The notes: generated by a model from the letters alone, not told the origin. A stretch of DNA of 64,000 bases from Bradyrhizobium quebecense (GCF_013373795.3 NZ_CP088022.1:496001-560000); one strand, 5' to 3'. Positions 9,672 to 17,387 are shown, numbered from the stretch's first letter. Numbers and translations: made by a program.

Positions 9672-10784
9672 TCATCGCGCCGCGCGCTGGCCGAACAATG
9701 CCGGTGTGGTGATCCTGCCCAGCCATTCCGGGATTTCCTCGGCCCCGCGCGGGAATCCGCGCGCCATTGCGAGGATGAATGTGGTCTGCCAGACGCCGAA
9801 TAGCACCAGCCAGGCCAGCCAGTCCGGGAATTTGACGATCGCGCCGTAAACGGCTCCGGCAGCTATGGCAGCGATCCAGTTCACGACAACGCTGTCGAGC
9901 CGCCTGAAGCCGGGATTGGTCAGCAGGACGCCAAGAATTGTGATCGCGCCGCCAACGGCTCCTCCGACGCTGCCGATGACGTAGCCCATGAACGGATTAT
10001 TGCCGAGCGTGTCCCTGACCTCGGCGGGGGTGGCGGTTGTGTCGGCGGTACCGGCGTCAGCGGTGGCGACAGCTTTCGAATACTGGCCGAGTGACTGAAG
10101 CGTGACGCTGCTGGCATCGTAGGCCGCGATCCAGGCCGCTGCCGTCACCGCAACCACCAGTGCCAGCTGGAACCGGTCCTTGACGCCAAAGATGAAGTTG
10201 CAGGTCGCGATCACCAATCCAAATATCACACCGGGCAGGATCGTTATTCCACCGGTCGGCGTGGAATCCACGAACGAATATTGCAGAACGCCGGTGGCAT
10301 ACCTCACGGTAATGAAGCTGCCGACAACCGAGAAAAGCGCCAGCACGACGAAGGGCCAACTGGATCGGCCGCGCGACTGCGCGCGCTCGGCCGCCAGCAT
10401 GCGGTCCACCGCGGCGCGCGTCTCGGCCGCGGCACTGCCCTGCGGCTCCAGGATCGTGACCGCCTTGAGATAGGCCGGGACCTGGTCGAGCGGGGTCGGC
10501 GCCATCATCACCGGCAGCACGCGATTGCTCGGGTTCGGCCATTTGGCTCGGGCAAAGGCGAGTTCGCTCAAGGTGTAGCGTCCCTTGGTCACCGATGCCG
10601 GGCTGATCAGGAACACCATAAAATCGCTGCTTTCGATGGCTTTTTCGACGCGCGCATCGAAGCTGTCGCCCGGCGGGAGATCGTCGTGCGAAAAGAAGAC
10701 GTCATGGTCACAATTACGCAGGGACTGAGCAATGTTGTCAGCCTGCGATTCCAATTCGGAGGGAAATGACAAAAATATGCGCAT
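9672..10784 (-). CDS. TIR-domain protein with C-terminal multi-pass membrane domain
   Basis: A 370-residue protein. The start is set at ATG 10784 (MRIFLSFPSE), because TIR folds begin with this beta-strand and the longer frame adds 18 atypical residues. Residues 1-135 form a TIR domain: (R)IFLSF strand A, HDVFFSHDDLPPGDSF BB-loop region, DFMVFLISPASV strand, and SELAFA with Glu74 where NAD-cleaving TIRs carry the catalytic Glu. Residues about 142-340 contain roughly six hydrophobic segments, interrupted by a 40-residue Ala/Thr-rich loop (about 225-262). TIR proteins act in signalling or anti-phage NAD depletion; a role here is inference. A palindrome lies just upstream. Confidence 0.82.
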   Translation of the reverse strand: MRIFLSFPSELESQADNIAQSLRNCDHDVFFSHDDLPPGDSFDARVEKAIESSDFMVFLISPASVTKGRYTLSELAFARAKWPNPSNRVLPVMMAPTPLDQVPAYLKAVTILEPQGSAAAETRAAVDRMLAAERAQSRGRSSWPFVVLALFSVVGSFITVRYATGVLQYSFVDSTPTGGITILPGVIFGLVIATCNFIFGVKDRFQLALVVAVTAAAWIAAYDASSVTLQSLGQYSKAVATADAGTADTTATPAEVRDTLGNNPFMGYVIGSVGGAVGGAITILGVLLTNPGFRRLDSVVVNWIAAIAAGAVYGAIVKFPDWLAWLVLFGVWQTTFILAMARGFPRGAEEIPEWLGRITTPALFGQRAAR

Positions 10785-10800
10785 GGCAAAACTTACCACC

Positions 10801-10815
10801 CAGAATTGAATTCTG
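10801..10815. promoter_or_regulatory. Perfect palindrome upstream of the TIR gene (candidate operator)
   Basis: CAGAATTGAATTCTG is a 7-1-7 perfect inverted repeat lying 16 bases upstream of the TIR gene start codon, so in its 5' untranslated or promoter region. No regulator is known to me for this sequence; a role as operator is inference from symmetry and position. Confidence 0.45.
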
Positions 10816-10850
10816 ACATTGCCGAATCCACGTTGCAATGCCTGTTTCCG

Positions 10851-10927
10851 CTAGTGTGCTGAATGCGAAGTTCGTGCGATTTCGCGGCAGCCGCTTTCAC
10901 GACCTTCGCATTCATAAAGCACACTAG
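10851..10927. repeat. Long inverted repeat ending in CTAGTGTGCT
   Basis: The left arm CTAGTGTGCTGAATGCGAAG (10851-10870) pairs with the right arm at 10904-10927 (CTTCGCATTC, three extra bases, then AGCACACTAG). The loop of about 33 bases holds a further GC-rich fold. It looks like a dispersed rhizobial palindromic element rather than a terminator, since it lies between divergent genes. Confidence 0.75.
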
Positions 10928-10943
10928 AATCATAAGTTTGCTA

Positions 10944-11012
10944 GTGTCCTTGTCGAAGCCGAAGTTCGCTCCGAAGGTGCGGCGAATGATACGAACTTCG
11001 GATTCGAGACAC
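10944..11012. repeat. Second, related inverted repeat
   Basis: The arms share the form GTGTC...CGAA.CCGAAGTTCG with the complement on the right (CGAACTTCGG...TTCGAGACAC), ending 15 bases before the transglycosylase start. It begins with CTAGTGT, as does the neighbouring element, and both contain CGAAGTTCG, so the two appear to be diverged copies of one family placed in tandem. Confidence 0.65.
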
Positions 11013-11027
11013 CAGGTGAGATCGATC

Positions 11028-12260
11028 ATGAAATGGCCAGCCACCATCGTCGCATGCGCGGTGCTGCTGTGTGTGCCGCTGCAGCGGCCCGCATCCGCCG
11101 CCGACGCCGCGTTCACCCAGTTCATCGCCTCGCTATGGCCGGAGGCCGAGGCGGCCGGCGTGTCGCGCGAAACCTTCGATCGCGAGACGCGCTCCCTCGA
11201 GCCCGACTACAAGCTGCCCGACCTGATCCTGCCGGGACGGCCGAAGACGGGCGCGCCGGCGCAGGCCGAGTTCGTGCAGGTGCCGGCCGACTACATCAAG
11301 GAGGCCTCGATCGCGCGGCTCGCCGCGGAGGGGCAGCGGCTGCTGCAGAAGTATCGTCCGTCGCTCGACGCGATCGAGAAGCGGTTCGGCGTGCCGGCCA
11401 CCATCGTGCTGGCGATCTGGGGCCGCGAGACCGACTATGGCCGCTATTCACTGCCCTACGACACGTTGCGCGTGGTGGCGACGCAGGCCTATGTCGGCCG
11501 CCGCAAGGATCAGTACCGCACCGAGTTCATCCTCGCGCTGAAGATCCTCAGTGAGGGCGCCGTGACGCGCAAGGAGCTGCGCTCATCCTGGGCGGGGGCG
11601 ACCGGCTACACCCAGTTCCTGCCGTCGGAGTACTACAAGCACGGCGTCGACCTCGACGGCGACGGCCGGGTCGACATCTGGCACTCGGTGCCGGACGCGC
11701 TCGCTTCTGCCGCGCAGCAGCTTGTCAACAAGGGCTGGCAGCCCGGCGTGCGCTGGGCCTATGAGGTGCAGGCGCCGGGCAATGCCGATTGCACGATGGG
11801 CGTGCCTGAAGTGACCAAGCCGATCAGCCAGTGGCTGCGGGCAGGCTTCGTGCCGGTGCGCGGGCAGAAGCTCAGCGCCACCGAGCAGGCGCAATCGGCC
11901 TCGCTGCTGCAGCCTGAAGGCATCTACGGTCCGGCCTTCCTGACCACGCCGAACTACTTCGTGATCAAGGAGTACAATTTCTCCGATCTCTACGTGCTGT
12001 TCGTCGGCCATCTCGCCGACCGCATGACGAGCCCGCAGCCATTCGCGACGCCATGGTCGGCATCGAAGCAGCTGCGCTCGGCCGACGTCGAGGCGATGCA
12101 GCAGCAGCTGACGAAGATCGGGCTCTACAAGGACAAGCTCGACGGCAAGGCCGGGATGCAGACCCGCGCCGCGCTCGGCGCCTATCAGAAGCAGGCCGGG
12201 CTGAAGGTCGATTGCTGGCCGAGCGAGGCGGTGCTGCGCGCGATGAACGGGCAGCGCTGA
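11028..12260 (+). CDS. Lytic murein transglycosylase (MltB family) with peptidoglycan-binding domain
   Basis: A 410-residue secreted enzyme. ATG 11028 (MKWPATIVACAVLL) gives a signal peptide cleaved near ASA-ADA at about residue 24. The SLT_2/MltB catalytic domain spans about residues 28-320. The catalytic Glu is in the family pattern AIWGRETDYGRY, and GATGYTQFLPS follows. Asp-rich DLDGDGRVDIW is the usual metal-binding-like loop. Residues about 345-405 form a PG_binding_1 module (LRSADVEAMQQQLTKIGLYKDKLDGKAG). It cleaves glycan strands to 1,6-anhydro ends in the periplasm. A strong terminator follows. Confidence 0.92.
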   Translation: MKWPATIVACAVLLCVPLQRPASAADAAFTQFIASLWPEAEAAGVSRETFDRETRSLEPDYKLPDLILPGRPKTGAPAQAEFVQVPADYIKEASIARLAAEGQRLLQKYRPSLDAIEKRFGVPATIVLAIWGRETDYGRYSLPYDTLRVVATQAYVGRRKDQYRTEFILALKILSEGAVTRKELRSSWAGATGYTQFLPSEYYKHGVDLDGDGRVDIWHSVPDALASAAQQLVNKGWQPGVRWAYEVQAPGNADCTMGVPEVTKPISQWLRAGFVPVRGQKLSATEQAQSASLLQPEGIYGPAFLTTPNYFVIKEYNFSDLYVLFVGHLADRMTSPQPFATPWSASKQLRSADVEAMQQQLTKIGLYKDKLDGKAGMQTRAALGAYQKQAGLKVDCWPSEAVLRAMNGQR

Positions 12261-12291
12261 CCTCCACAAGCCTGCCTGGTGGCGAAAAACA

Positions 12292-12316
12292 AAAACCCGG
12301 CCGCGAGGCCGGGTTT
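12292..12316. terminator. Bidirectional rho-independent terminator
   Basis: Stem AAAACCCGGCC / GGCCGGGTTTT with loop GCGA, with flanking A and T runs, located between the convergent transglycosylase and small secreted protein genes. Confidence 0.9.
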
Positions 12317-12347
12317 TCGAGGGTGATGCTGAAAGCGTGTCGGTCGA

Positions 12348-12632
12348 TCAGTCACAAACCTGGATGCGACGGAAGCGCCAGCCGTAGCCGTCCCAGAAGC
12401 GCTCACGAACCCAGCGGCACGGAGCTTCTTCGACGTAAACCGGTGCCGGCGCAACATAGACCGGGGCGGGACGGGCGCCTGCGATCGCGCCGCCGAGCAG
12501 GGCGCCGCCGATCAGGCCGCCGGCAACGCCGGCCGCGACGGCGCCGCCGTCACCAGCCTTGGCAGCCGGAGCAACCGCCAGCGAGCCGGCAATCGTGGTA
12601 ACGGCGACAAGGGCAGCTAAAGTCTTCTTCAT
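12348..12632 (-). CDS. Small secreted glycine-zipper protein, copy A
   Basis: A 94-residue protein with a signal peptide (MKKTLAALVAVTTIAGSLAVAPAAKA). A Gly/Ala-rich zipper-like hydrophobic segment (GVAGGLIGGALLGGAIAGA, about 34-53) follows, then a Pro-Val linker. The basic aromatic C-terminus contains CRWVRERFWDGYGWRFRR and ends in VCD. The two Cys could pair. The gene downstream on the opposite side (12869-13174) is a paralogue with the same C-terminal pattern. An envelope role is inferred from the zipper; function is unknown. Confidence 0.75.
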   Translation of the reverse strand: MKKTLAALVAVTTIAGSLAVAPAAKAGDGGAVAAGVAGGLIGGALLGGAIAGARPAPVYVAPAPVYVEEAPCRWVRERFWDGYGWRFRRIQVCD

Positions 12633-12802
12633 GTCTTTGGCTCTCCTGGAAGATGGTGGCGACGTGGTTCGGCGCCGGGTTTAGGTGACTCACACGCTGA
12701 TCTCGAACTGCTGTCTTGCTAAACAGCGCAGAACAGTCAACCGAAAGTAAACGTCCGCAGGCTCATCGCGCAGAAAAGCGGTTTTTTCTGGCCTTCTACA
12801 GT

Positions 12803-12840
12803 AGATGTCCCGGAGAAACAGTCGGTTTTCCGGGACATCT
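12803..12840. repeat. Perfect 12-base hairpin between the paralogous secreted-protein genes
   Basis: Arms AGATGTCCCGGA (12803-12814) and TCCGGGACATCT (12829-12840) with a 14-base loop. It lies about 29 bases past the stop of the leftward gene at 12869 and has no T-run, so it may be an mRNA-stabilising or weak terminating hairpin. It could equally be a binding palindrome for the downstream copy's promoter region. Confidence 0.6.
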
Positions 12841-12868
12841 GGTTCGAATTAATCGAGATGAACGGCGA

Positions 12869-13174
12869 TCAATCGCAAACGCGCACGCGGCGAACGCGCC
12901 AGGTGTAGCCGTCCCAAAACCGCTGGCGCTGCCAGAAGCAATCGGGACCGTAACCGGGCTCGGCGACATAGGCCGGACCGGGCGCGTAGTAGCCATAGCC
13001 GGGACCGTAGTAGCCGTTCTGCGAAGCGATCGCGCCACCGACGATGGCGCCACCGATCAATCCCGCAGCGACGCCGGCGGCGACACCGCGTTGTGCCTGG
13101 GCGGGGGCGGGCACCGCCACAGCCGAAACCGCCAGAGTGGCGGCGGCGCAAAGCGCCAGCAATGTCTTCTTCAT
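12869..13174 (-). CDS. Small secreted glycine-zipper protein, copy B
   Basis: A 101-residue protein from ATG 13174 (MKKTLLALCAAATLAVS). It has a signal peptide ending near AQA-QRG and a glycine zipper (GVAAGVAAGLIGGAIVGGAIA). A Tyr/Gly/Pro-rich linker follows (YYGPGYGYYAPG), then the C-terminal block CFWQRQRFWDGYTWRVRR ending in VCD. It shares signal peptide, zipper and C-terminal block with the 12348-12632 protein, so the two arose by tandem duplication. The longer upstream frame lacks a ribosome site. Function unknown. Confidence 0.75.
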   Translation of the reverse strand: MKKTLLALCAAATLAVSAVAVPAPAQAQRGVAAGVAAGLIGGAIVGGAIASQNGYYGPGYGYYAPGPAYVAEPGYGPDCFWQRQRFWDGYTWRVRRVRVCD

Positions 13175-13556
13175 GACCTCACCTTTCTCACGGGAGCAGG
13201 GACAGCGTACGTGGGCGATCTGTCTCGCCTTAAGGGTTCCATATTCCGCTTGAATGATCAATGAACGACGCTGCCGTATTCGGGTCCAAATGCTTGCAGC
13301 TTTTGGCTTATCTTGCAACGCACAAGCTTGTAGCCGCAGTGAACTGGTGCTTGCGGTGGAAGCCGGGATTGGCTCGGGAGACCGGCCTGATGGATCTCTT
13401 ATTCCCGAAAGGCGGGACCGGACGATTTAGATTCATTCCAATATGAATCCCGCATCAGTTTGGAATTGCTACAAGAACGGCTTTTTCCTTTTGCATCCGG
13501 GCGGGGCCGACAATATCCATATTGGCGAGCATCACCCGTTGGACCCGCCTCCTCTG
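13175..13556. other. Intergenic region before bfd, 382 bp
   Basis: It holds the promoter of the leftward secreted-protein gene and the bfd leader. An open frame of 61 codons at 13261-13446 has no recognisable protein character and I do not call it. The one regulatory candidate is a degenerate Irr box at 13426-13442. Confidence 0.5.
13426..13442. promoter_or_regulatory. Degenerate Irr box (ICE-like) upstream of bfd
   Basis: TTTAGATTCATTCCAAT matches 11 of the 14 specified positions of the ICE consensus TTTAGAA-N3-TTCTAAA. It lies about 115 bases upstream of bfd, which sits next to a gene with a perfect ICE. Irr binding is inferred. Confidence 0.4.
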
Positions 13557-13829
13557 ATGATTGTCTGTTCCTGTAACGTCCTCAGCGACCACGATGTCCG
13601 CAATGCCGTCAATGGCGGCGGGTCTGTGACACGAAATGCAAAGCAGGTGTATGGCTGCCTCGGCTGTAGCGCCGAATGCGGCCGCTGCGCGCGCACCATC
13701 AAGGCGATCATCGACGAGGCGCTTGGCCCCTGCGCCAAGGCCTGTTGCTCCGGCTGCCCCCACAGCGGCCATCCGCATGCCGCCAACGAAGACGCCGAGC
13801 CGGCCGAATTCGCGCTCGCGGCCTGCTAG
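13557..13829 (+). CDS. bfd: Bacterioferritin-associated ferredoxin (2Fe-2S)
   Basis: A 90-residue BFD-type protein from ATG 13557. The cluster ligands are visible as VCSCN near the start and YGCLGCSAECGRC after about 30 residues, matching the C-x-C...C-x2-C arrangement of the family. The His/Cys-rich tail (CCSGCPHSGHPHAANED) extends beyond the roughly 64-residue E. coli protein. Bfd reduces ferric iron held in bacterioferritin to release it. The bfr gene is 228 bases downstream on the same strand with its own promoter element. Confidence 0.9.
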   Translation: MIVCSCNVLSDHDVRNAVNGGGSVTRNAKQVYGCLGCSAECGRCARTIKAIIDEALGPCAKACCSGCPHSGHPHAANEDAEPAEFALAAC

Positions 13830-13998
13830 GGCCATTTTCGGTTCTGATCGACGCAGAGCCGAAGCTTTCTCGTTTCGATGCGTTTTCTTCATGCAATCCG
13901 GCTGCCGCGTCGGCGGAAGCTCTCTGCCTCCGCAAATCGCCCGAAACCGGTTATCCACGCGCTGCTTCCGCGACGGGTTGCTCTCTCCGGTAATCTGA

Positions 13999-14015
13999 TT
14001 TAGAAGCATTCTAAA
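13999..14015. promoter_or_regulatory. Iron control element (Irr box) upstream of bfr
   Basis: TTTAGAAGCATTCTAAA is a perfect match to the rhizobial ICE consensus TTTAGAA-N3-TTCTAAA. It lies 43 bases before the bfr start, where Irr binding would block transcription under iron limitation. Site recognised directly; regulation from knowledge of Irr in Bradyrhizobium. Confidence 0.88.
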
Positions 14016-14057
14016 TTCAGTGCGGGCCTATCTTGGCCGCGACAGGTGGAGTGGATC

Positions 14058-14546
14058 ATGCAAGGCGACCCGAAGGTCATCGATTATCTGAACAAGGGGC
14101 TGCGCAGCGAACTGACTGCCATCAATCAATACTGGCTGCACTACCGGATGCTCAACAATTGGGGCCTGCTGGAGATGGCCAAGGTCTGGCGCAAGGAGTC
14201 CATCGAGGAGATGGAGCACGCCGACAAATTCGTCGATCGCATCCTGTTCCTCGACGGCTTCCCGAACCTGCAGGTGCTCGATCCCCTGAAGATCGGCCAG
14301 GACGTCAAGGAGATCATCGAGTGTGACCTGGCCGCCGAGATCGGCGCCCGCACGCTCTATCAGGAGGCGGCGACCTACTGCCACGGCGTCAAGGACTATG
14401 TCAGCCGCGACCTGTTCGAGCAGCTGATGAAGGACGAGGAAGATCACATCGACTTTCTCGAGACCCAGCTCGACCTGATCAAGCGCATCGGTCTTGAACT
14501 CTACACCCAGAAGCACGTCGGTCATCTGAAGGGCGAGGAGTCCTGA
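14058..14546 (+). CDS. bfr: Bacterioferritin
   Basis: A 162-residue ferritin-like protein from ATG 14058, seven bases after GGAG. All di-iron ligands are at the classical positions: Glu18, Glu51, His54, Glu94, Glu127 and His130. The haem ligand Met52 is present in EEMEH. It assembles into a 24-subunit cage that oxidises and stores iron in the cytoplasm. It lies downstream of bfd and directly under a perfect Irr box, consistent with repression when iron is scarce. A terminator follows. Confidence 0.96.
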   Translation: MQGDPKVIDYLNKGLRSELTAINQYWLHYRMLNNWGLLEMAKVWRKESIEEMEHADKFVDRILFLDGFPNLQVLDPLKIGQDVKEIIECDLAAEIGARTLYQEAATYCHGVKDYVSRDLFEQLMKDEEDHIDFLETQLDLIKRIGLELYTQKHVGHLKGEES

Positions 14547-14586
14547 TCGGCCTCGTCGCGCTCGGAGAGCGGCTTTCAAAAATGCG

Positions 14587-14622
14587 AGAGGCCGTCCTTG
14601 CGAGCGGCCTCTTTCGTTTTCG
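14587..14622. terminator. Rho-independent terminator after bfr
   Basis: Stem AGAGGCCG / CGGCCTCT (14587-14594, 14605-14612) followed by TTCGTTTT. It also faces the convergent secreted-protein gene ending at 14644. Confidence 0.8.
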
Positions 14623-14643
14623 CGATCCGGATGAAGCGATCGG

Positions 14644-15057
14644 TCAGTAGCAGCGGATGATGTTGATGGTGCGATCGCCGCCGCGGCCAGGCACCGTCAC
14701 GCTCTCGGTGGGGCAGCTCGATACATAAGGCCGATCCGACGGCACGACGGCCGGCGGATATCGATGCGCCCAATCCCAGGGCACGTCCTGGGTGTAGGTG
14801 TAGCGAACGTCGTTCGACGCCGGCGCCGGGACCTCTGCGGCGAAGGGAACGCCGGCGACGGCGTCCTCGTAATATCCGCTTGTCCCCGGCAACACGATGC
14901 CGGGCACGCGCACATGATGACGGAAAGCCGGATGGTGCGCGGAAAACGTGCCGCGCGGCGCCGTCCCGGATCTCGCATGGGTCGCGGTCGAGGAAGCAAG
15001 CAGCAGCGCTGCAACGCCGAGGGACGCCATCAGCGCCCCATATGTTCGATACGCCAT
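14644..15057 (-). CDS. Secreted protein of unknown function (137 aa)
   Basis: The frame from ATG 15057 (MAYRTYGALMASLGVAALLLASSTATHA) starts with a clear signal peptide cleaved near residue 28. A His/Pro-rich segment follows (HHPAFRHHVRVPG), then a Tyr-rich region and a C-terminal block with two Cys (SSCPTES, NIIRCY). I recognise no domain; the pattern is typical of small rhizobial periplasmic proteins. Nine extra codons upstream at 15084 are possible but would blunt the signal peptide. Convergent with bfr. Confidence 0.65.
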   Translation of the reverse strand: MAYRTYGALMASLGVAALLLASSTATHARSGTAPRGTFSAHHPAFRHHVRVPGIVLPGTSGYYEDAVAGVPFAAEVPAPASNDVRYTYTQDVPWDWAHRYPPAVVPSDRPYVSSCPTESVTVPGRGGDRTINIIRCY

Positions 15058-15219
15058 TGTTCGACAAGCCATGGCCGGCACCACTCGCGGTTACGGAGCA
15101 TCTGTGCAGACGCTAGGCCGCACCTGAGGGCGCCCGCAAACTCATCCTTAATTATTGGTTAAAAAGTAAGGTTAACAGGAGGTATATGTTTCAAATTGAT
15201 GCGATTGCGTGGCGGCGCG

Positions 15220-15573
15220 TCAGACCGCGTCCGCGGGAACGAAGCAGCTGATTATGATGTTGCCGCGGTGGTGCACGTACCACACCACAGCCTCGCCGAC
15301 CGGGTTGCCGCGATCGCGGATGATCGCGCGCTCCGGCACCATCATCCATTCGCCCTCGATCGGCACCCAATAGGCGCCGCCCCGAACGTCATAGCTCGTG
15401 CGATGGCCGTCGGAGATATCGCAGCACGCCACGCCGTTGGGCGCGATCACGCTTTTGAACCAGGCGCGGATATCGGGCGGTACGTTGTCGTATTGGCCGT
15501 TGTCGAACGCCAGCGCTGCGCCCGCCATCATGGCGAGCCACGCAAGCACCGCGCCATGCGTGAGCCTTCGCAT
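15220..15573 (-). CDS. Small secreted protein of unknown function (117 aa)
   Basis: The start at ATG 15573 has a strong GGAGGG ribosome site eight bases away and yields a signal peptide (MRRLTHGAVLAWLAMMAGAALA). The mature part has conserved-looking aromatic and charged motifs (DNVPPDIRAWFKSV, GVACCDISDGHRT, YWVPIEGEWMMVPE, VVWYVHHRGNI) and three Cys. I have seen no known function for this pattern. AT-rich DNA follows its stop (15130-15200). Confidence 0.7.
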   Translation of the reverse strand: MRRLTHGAVLAWLAMMAGAALAFDNGQYDNVPPDIRAWFKSVIAPNGVACCDISDGHRTSYDVRGGAYWVPIEGEWMMVPERAIIRDRGNPVGEAVVWYVHHRGNIIISCFVPADAV

Positions 15574-15729
15574 TGCATCCCTCCGGCGAAAACTTCTGCG
15601 TGATCCGCGCAACGTCCGCTGCGCGAATCCGGTGTTGGCGCGATTAGGCACGAACCGCACGCGGGATGCATGCTCAAAGAATCGGCGGAGCGGCGCAGTC
15701 CTGCTTGATGCAGTGCGGGATCGCGGAGT

Positions 15730-16077
15730 TCAGGATCGCTTTTTCGCGCGCGTCGTCTTCGAAGGCTTCGCCGCGATATTGTCCCCCGCCATTGTGAGCG
15801 CGCTGCGCAGCGTGACCTGATCGGCTTTCGCGAGACGGACATTGGTGCTGCCGCCCTTGCCCCAGCCGCCCGGCACCGGCCGGAAGATCTCTGGTTCGGC
15901 CTCGACCACTATCGCTTGCTGCTCCGGCGTCAGCTTCACCATGCCCCAATCCTTGTCGGGATAGCCGAGCGTCGCAAAGATGCGGTTGCCGACGCGAAAG
16001 TCGGCGGTGCCGTGATGCGCGCCCTCAATCACCTCGGGCAGGCTCAGCGCTGTGCGGCGGAAGCGGGTTGCGGACAT
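15730..16077 (-). CDS. MmcQ/YjbR family protein
   Basis: A 115-residue protein of the MmcQ/YjbR DNA-binding-like fold. It starts MSATRFRRTALSLPEVIEGAHHGTADFRV and contains the family pattern RIFATLGYPDKDWGMVKLTPEQQ, followed by PGGWGKGGSTNVRL. The C-terminus is basic (TTRAKKRS). Members have a double-wing fold and poorly known roles. It may be co-transcribed with the SnoaL-like gene 62 bases upstream on the same strand. Confidence 0.82.
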   Translation of the reverse strand: MSATRFRRTALSLPEVIEGAHHGTADFRVGNRIFATLGYPDKDWGMVKLTPEQQAIVVEAEPEIFRPVPGGWGKGGSTNVRLAKADQVTLRSALTMAGDNIAAKPSKTTRAKKRS

Positions 16078-16139
16078 GGTCGCCGACCTCGATCTCGTCG
16101 GCGGAGCCTAACACGTGTTGCTGATGGAGGCGTGTCCAG

Positions 16140-16541
16140 CTAGCTCGCCCTCAGCACGTTCAGCGCATACCATCCCCAATAGACACGGTGACGCTGGATC
16201 AGGCCGTCCTCGATCTCCATGACCTCGACGAGGTCCATCTGATCGCCATCCGGGGACTGGCGCGGATATTCCCAGGTGAGGATTCGGCCGTCGCTGAAGA
16301 AACCCTGCTTGAAGCGCCGCCGCTGCGGCGGGTTGGTGCGGAACACGCGCGTGATGAACGCGCGCAGCGCGGCGCGGCCCTGGACGATCCCGTCCGTGGT
16401 CTGCATCAGGTGCTGGACCAGCGGGCTTTCGATCGAAGCATCGGGCGCATAGAGCGCCAGCGCCGCCTCGAGGTCCTTGTTGCCGAGGGCCTCGTCCCAG
16501 AGCCTGTAGATGCGTTCTGCGTCGGTATTGTTGGCTGTCAT
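16140..16541 (-). CDS. SnoaL/NTF2-like fold protein
   Basis: A 133-residue cone-shaped alpha+beta barrel protein of the SnoaL-like/NTF2 family. Typical features are the N-terminal helix RIYRLWDEALGNKDLEAALALYAPDASIESP and the closing strands (DLVEVMEIEDGLIQRHRVYWGW). ATG 16541 follows an AGGGAA ribosome site. Members include isomerases, hydrolases and binding proteins, so no reaction can be assigned. It is divergent from an ArsR-type regulator that may control it. Confidence 0.82.
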   Translation of the reverse strand: MTANNTDAERIYRLWDEALGNKDLEAALALYAPDASIESPLVQHLMQTTDGIVQGRAALRAFITRVFRTNPPQRRRFKQGFFSDGRILTWEYPRQSPDGDQMDLVEVMEIEDGLIQRHRVYWGWYALNVLRAS

Positions 16542-16680
16542 GATTGTTCCCTTGCGTTTCGTCTGATGGCACCGATTTGAGCGGAGAAGGTCGGCGCAAC
16601 GTTTCAGGAAAAACTGAAATGAGTTTCACGGCACGGCGAATGCGGCTAGGACGTTGTTGCGCGATCTGGAGGACGATGCG

Positions 16681-17370
16681 GTGAGATCATCCCAATCCGT
16701 GCAGACGGGATTTTCGCGGATCGCCGAGGCATTGGGCGATCCGGTGCGCGAGGCCATGGTCAGTGCGCTGGCCGACGGCAAGGCGCTGCCGGCCGGCGAG
16801 CTAGCTGCGGTGGCCGGCATTTCGCCGCAAGGCGCCAGTGCGCATCTGCAGAAGCTGGTGGATGCGCGCGTGCTGTCGGTGTGGGCACAGGGCAGGTTCA
16901 GATATTACCGGATCAGGGACGACGACGTCGCGGCGCTGATCGAGAACCTGGTCGATCTTGCGGCGAAAGCCACGGCCGGGCGCAAGCGCGCGATGCCCGC
17001 CGAGCAGCTCAGGCAATCGCGCACCTGCTACCATCATCTGGCGGGCCAGCTCGGCGTGCTGCTGTCGAATGCGCTGGTGCGGCGTCGCCTCGTCGTCATC
17101 GACGGCCGCGATGGTCGCGTGACGGAGCAGGGGCTGGCTTGGTGCAGCGCCGAGGAGATCGATTTCGATCCGGCGCGGCAGCTGCACCTGCGGCTCTGCA
17201 ATGACTGGACTGAGCGCGTGCCGCATCTCGCGGGCCCATTCGCCAATGCCGTGCTGGCGCGGCTGGTCACGATGCGCGGCGTTGCGCCGCATCGGATTCC
17301 GCGCGCATTGCGGATCACCGACCGGGGGCGGGCGTTCTTCGACCGGCTCGGCGTGCAGGTCCCGTTCTGA
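16681..17370 (+). CDS. ArsR-type winged-helix transcriptional regulator
   Basis: A 229-residue regulator. GTG 16681 is chosen because GGAGG lies eight bases upstream; the frame stays open back to a TTG at 16654. Residues about 8-85 form an ArsR winged helix (FSRIAEALGDPVREAMVSAL, then GELAAVAGISPQGASAHLQKLVDARVL with the recognition helix). The C-terminal extension (about 110-225) carries Cys and His residues (SRTCYHHLAGQLG, LAWCSAEE, LRLCNDW) that could sense a metal or redox signal, but no classical ArsR metal box is seen. Divergent from the SnoaL-like gene. Confidence 0.85.
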   Translation: MRSSQSVQTGFSRIAEALGDPVREAMVSALADGKALPAGELAAVAGISPQGASAHLQKLVDARVLSVWAQGRFRYYRIRDDDVAALIENLVDLAAKATAGRKRAMPAEQLRQSRTCYHHLAGQLGVLLSNALVRRRLVVIDGRDGRVTEQGLAWCSAEEIDFDPARQLHLRLCNDWTERVPHLAGPFANAVLARLVTMRGVAPHRIPRALRITDRGRAFFDRLGVQVPF

Positions 17371-17387
17371 AGCCGCCGAATGTGATA

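Noticed and set aside
9672..12260. Multi-gene TIR defence system
   Set aside because: Neighbours are a YqhA-type membrane protein and a lytic transglycosylase, both common housekeeping types and not in the same transcription unit, so only the TIR gene itself is reported as of interest.
13261..13446. Rightward 61-codon frame upstream of bfd
   Set aside because: No ribosome site, no domain or hydrophobic pattern; overlaps the degenerate Irr box region.
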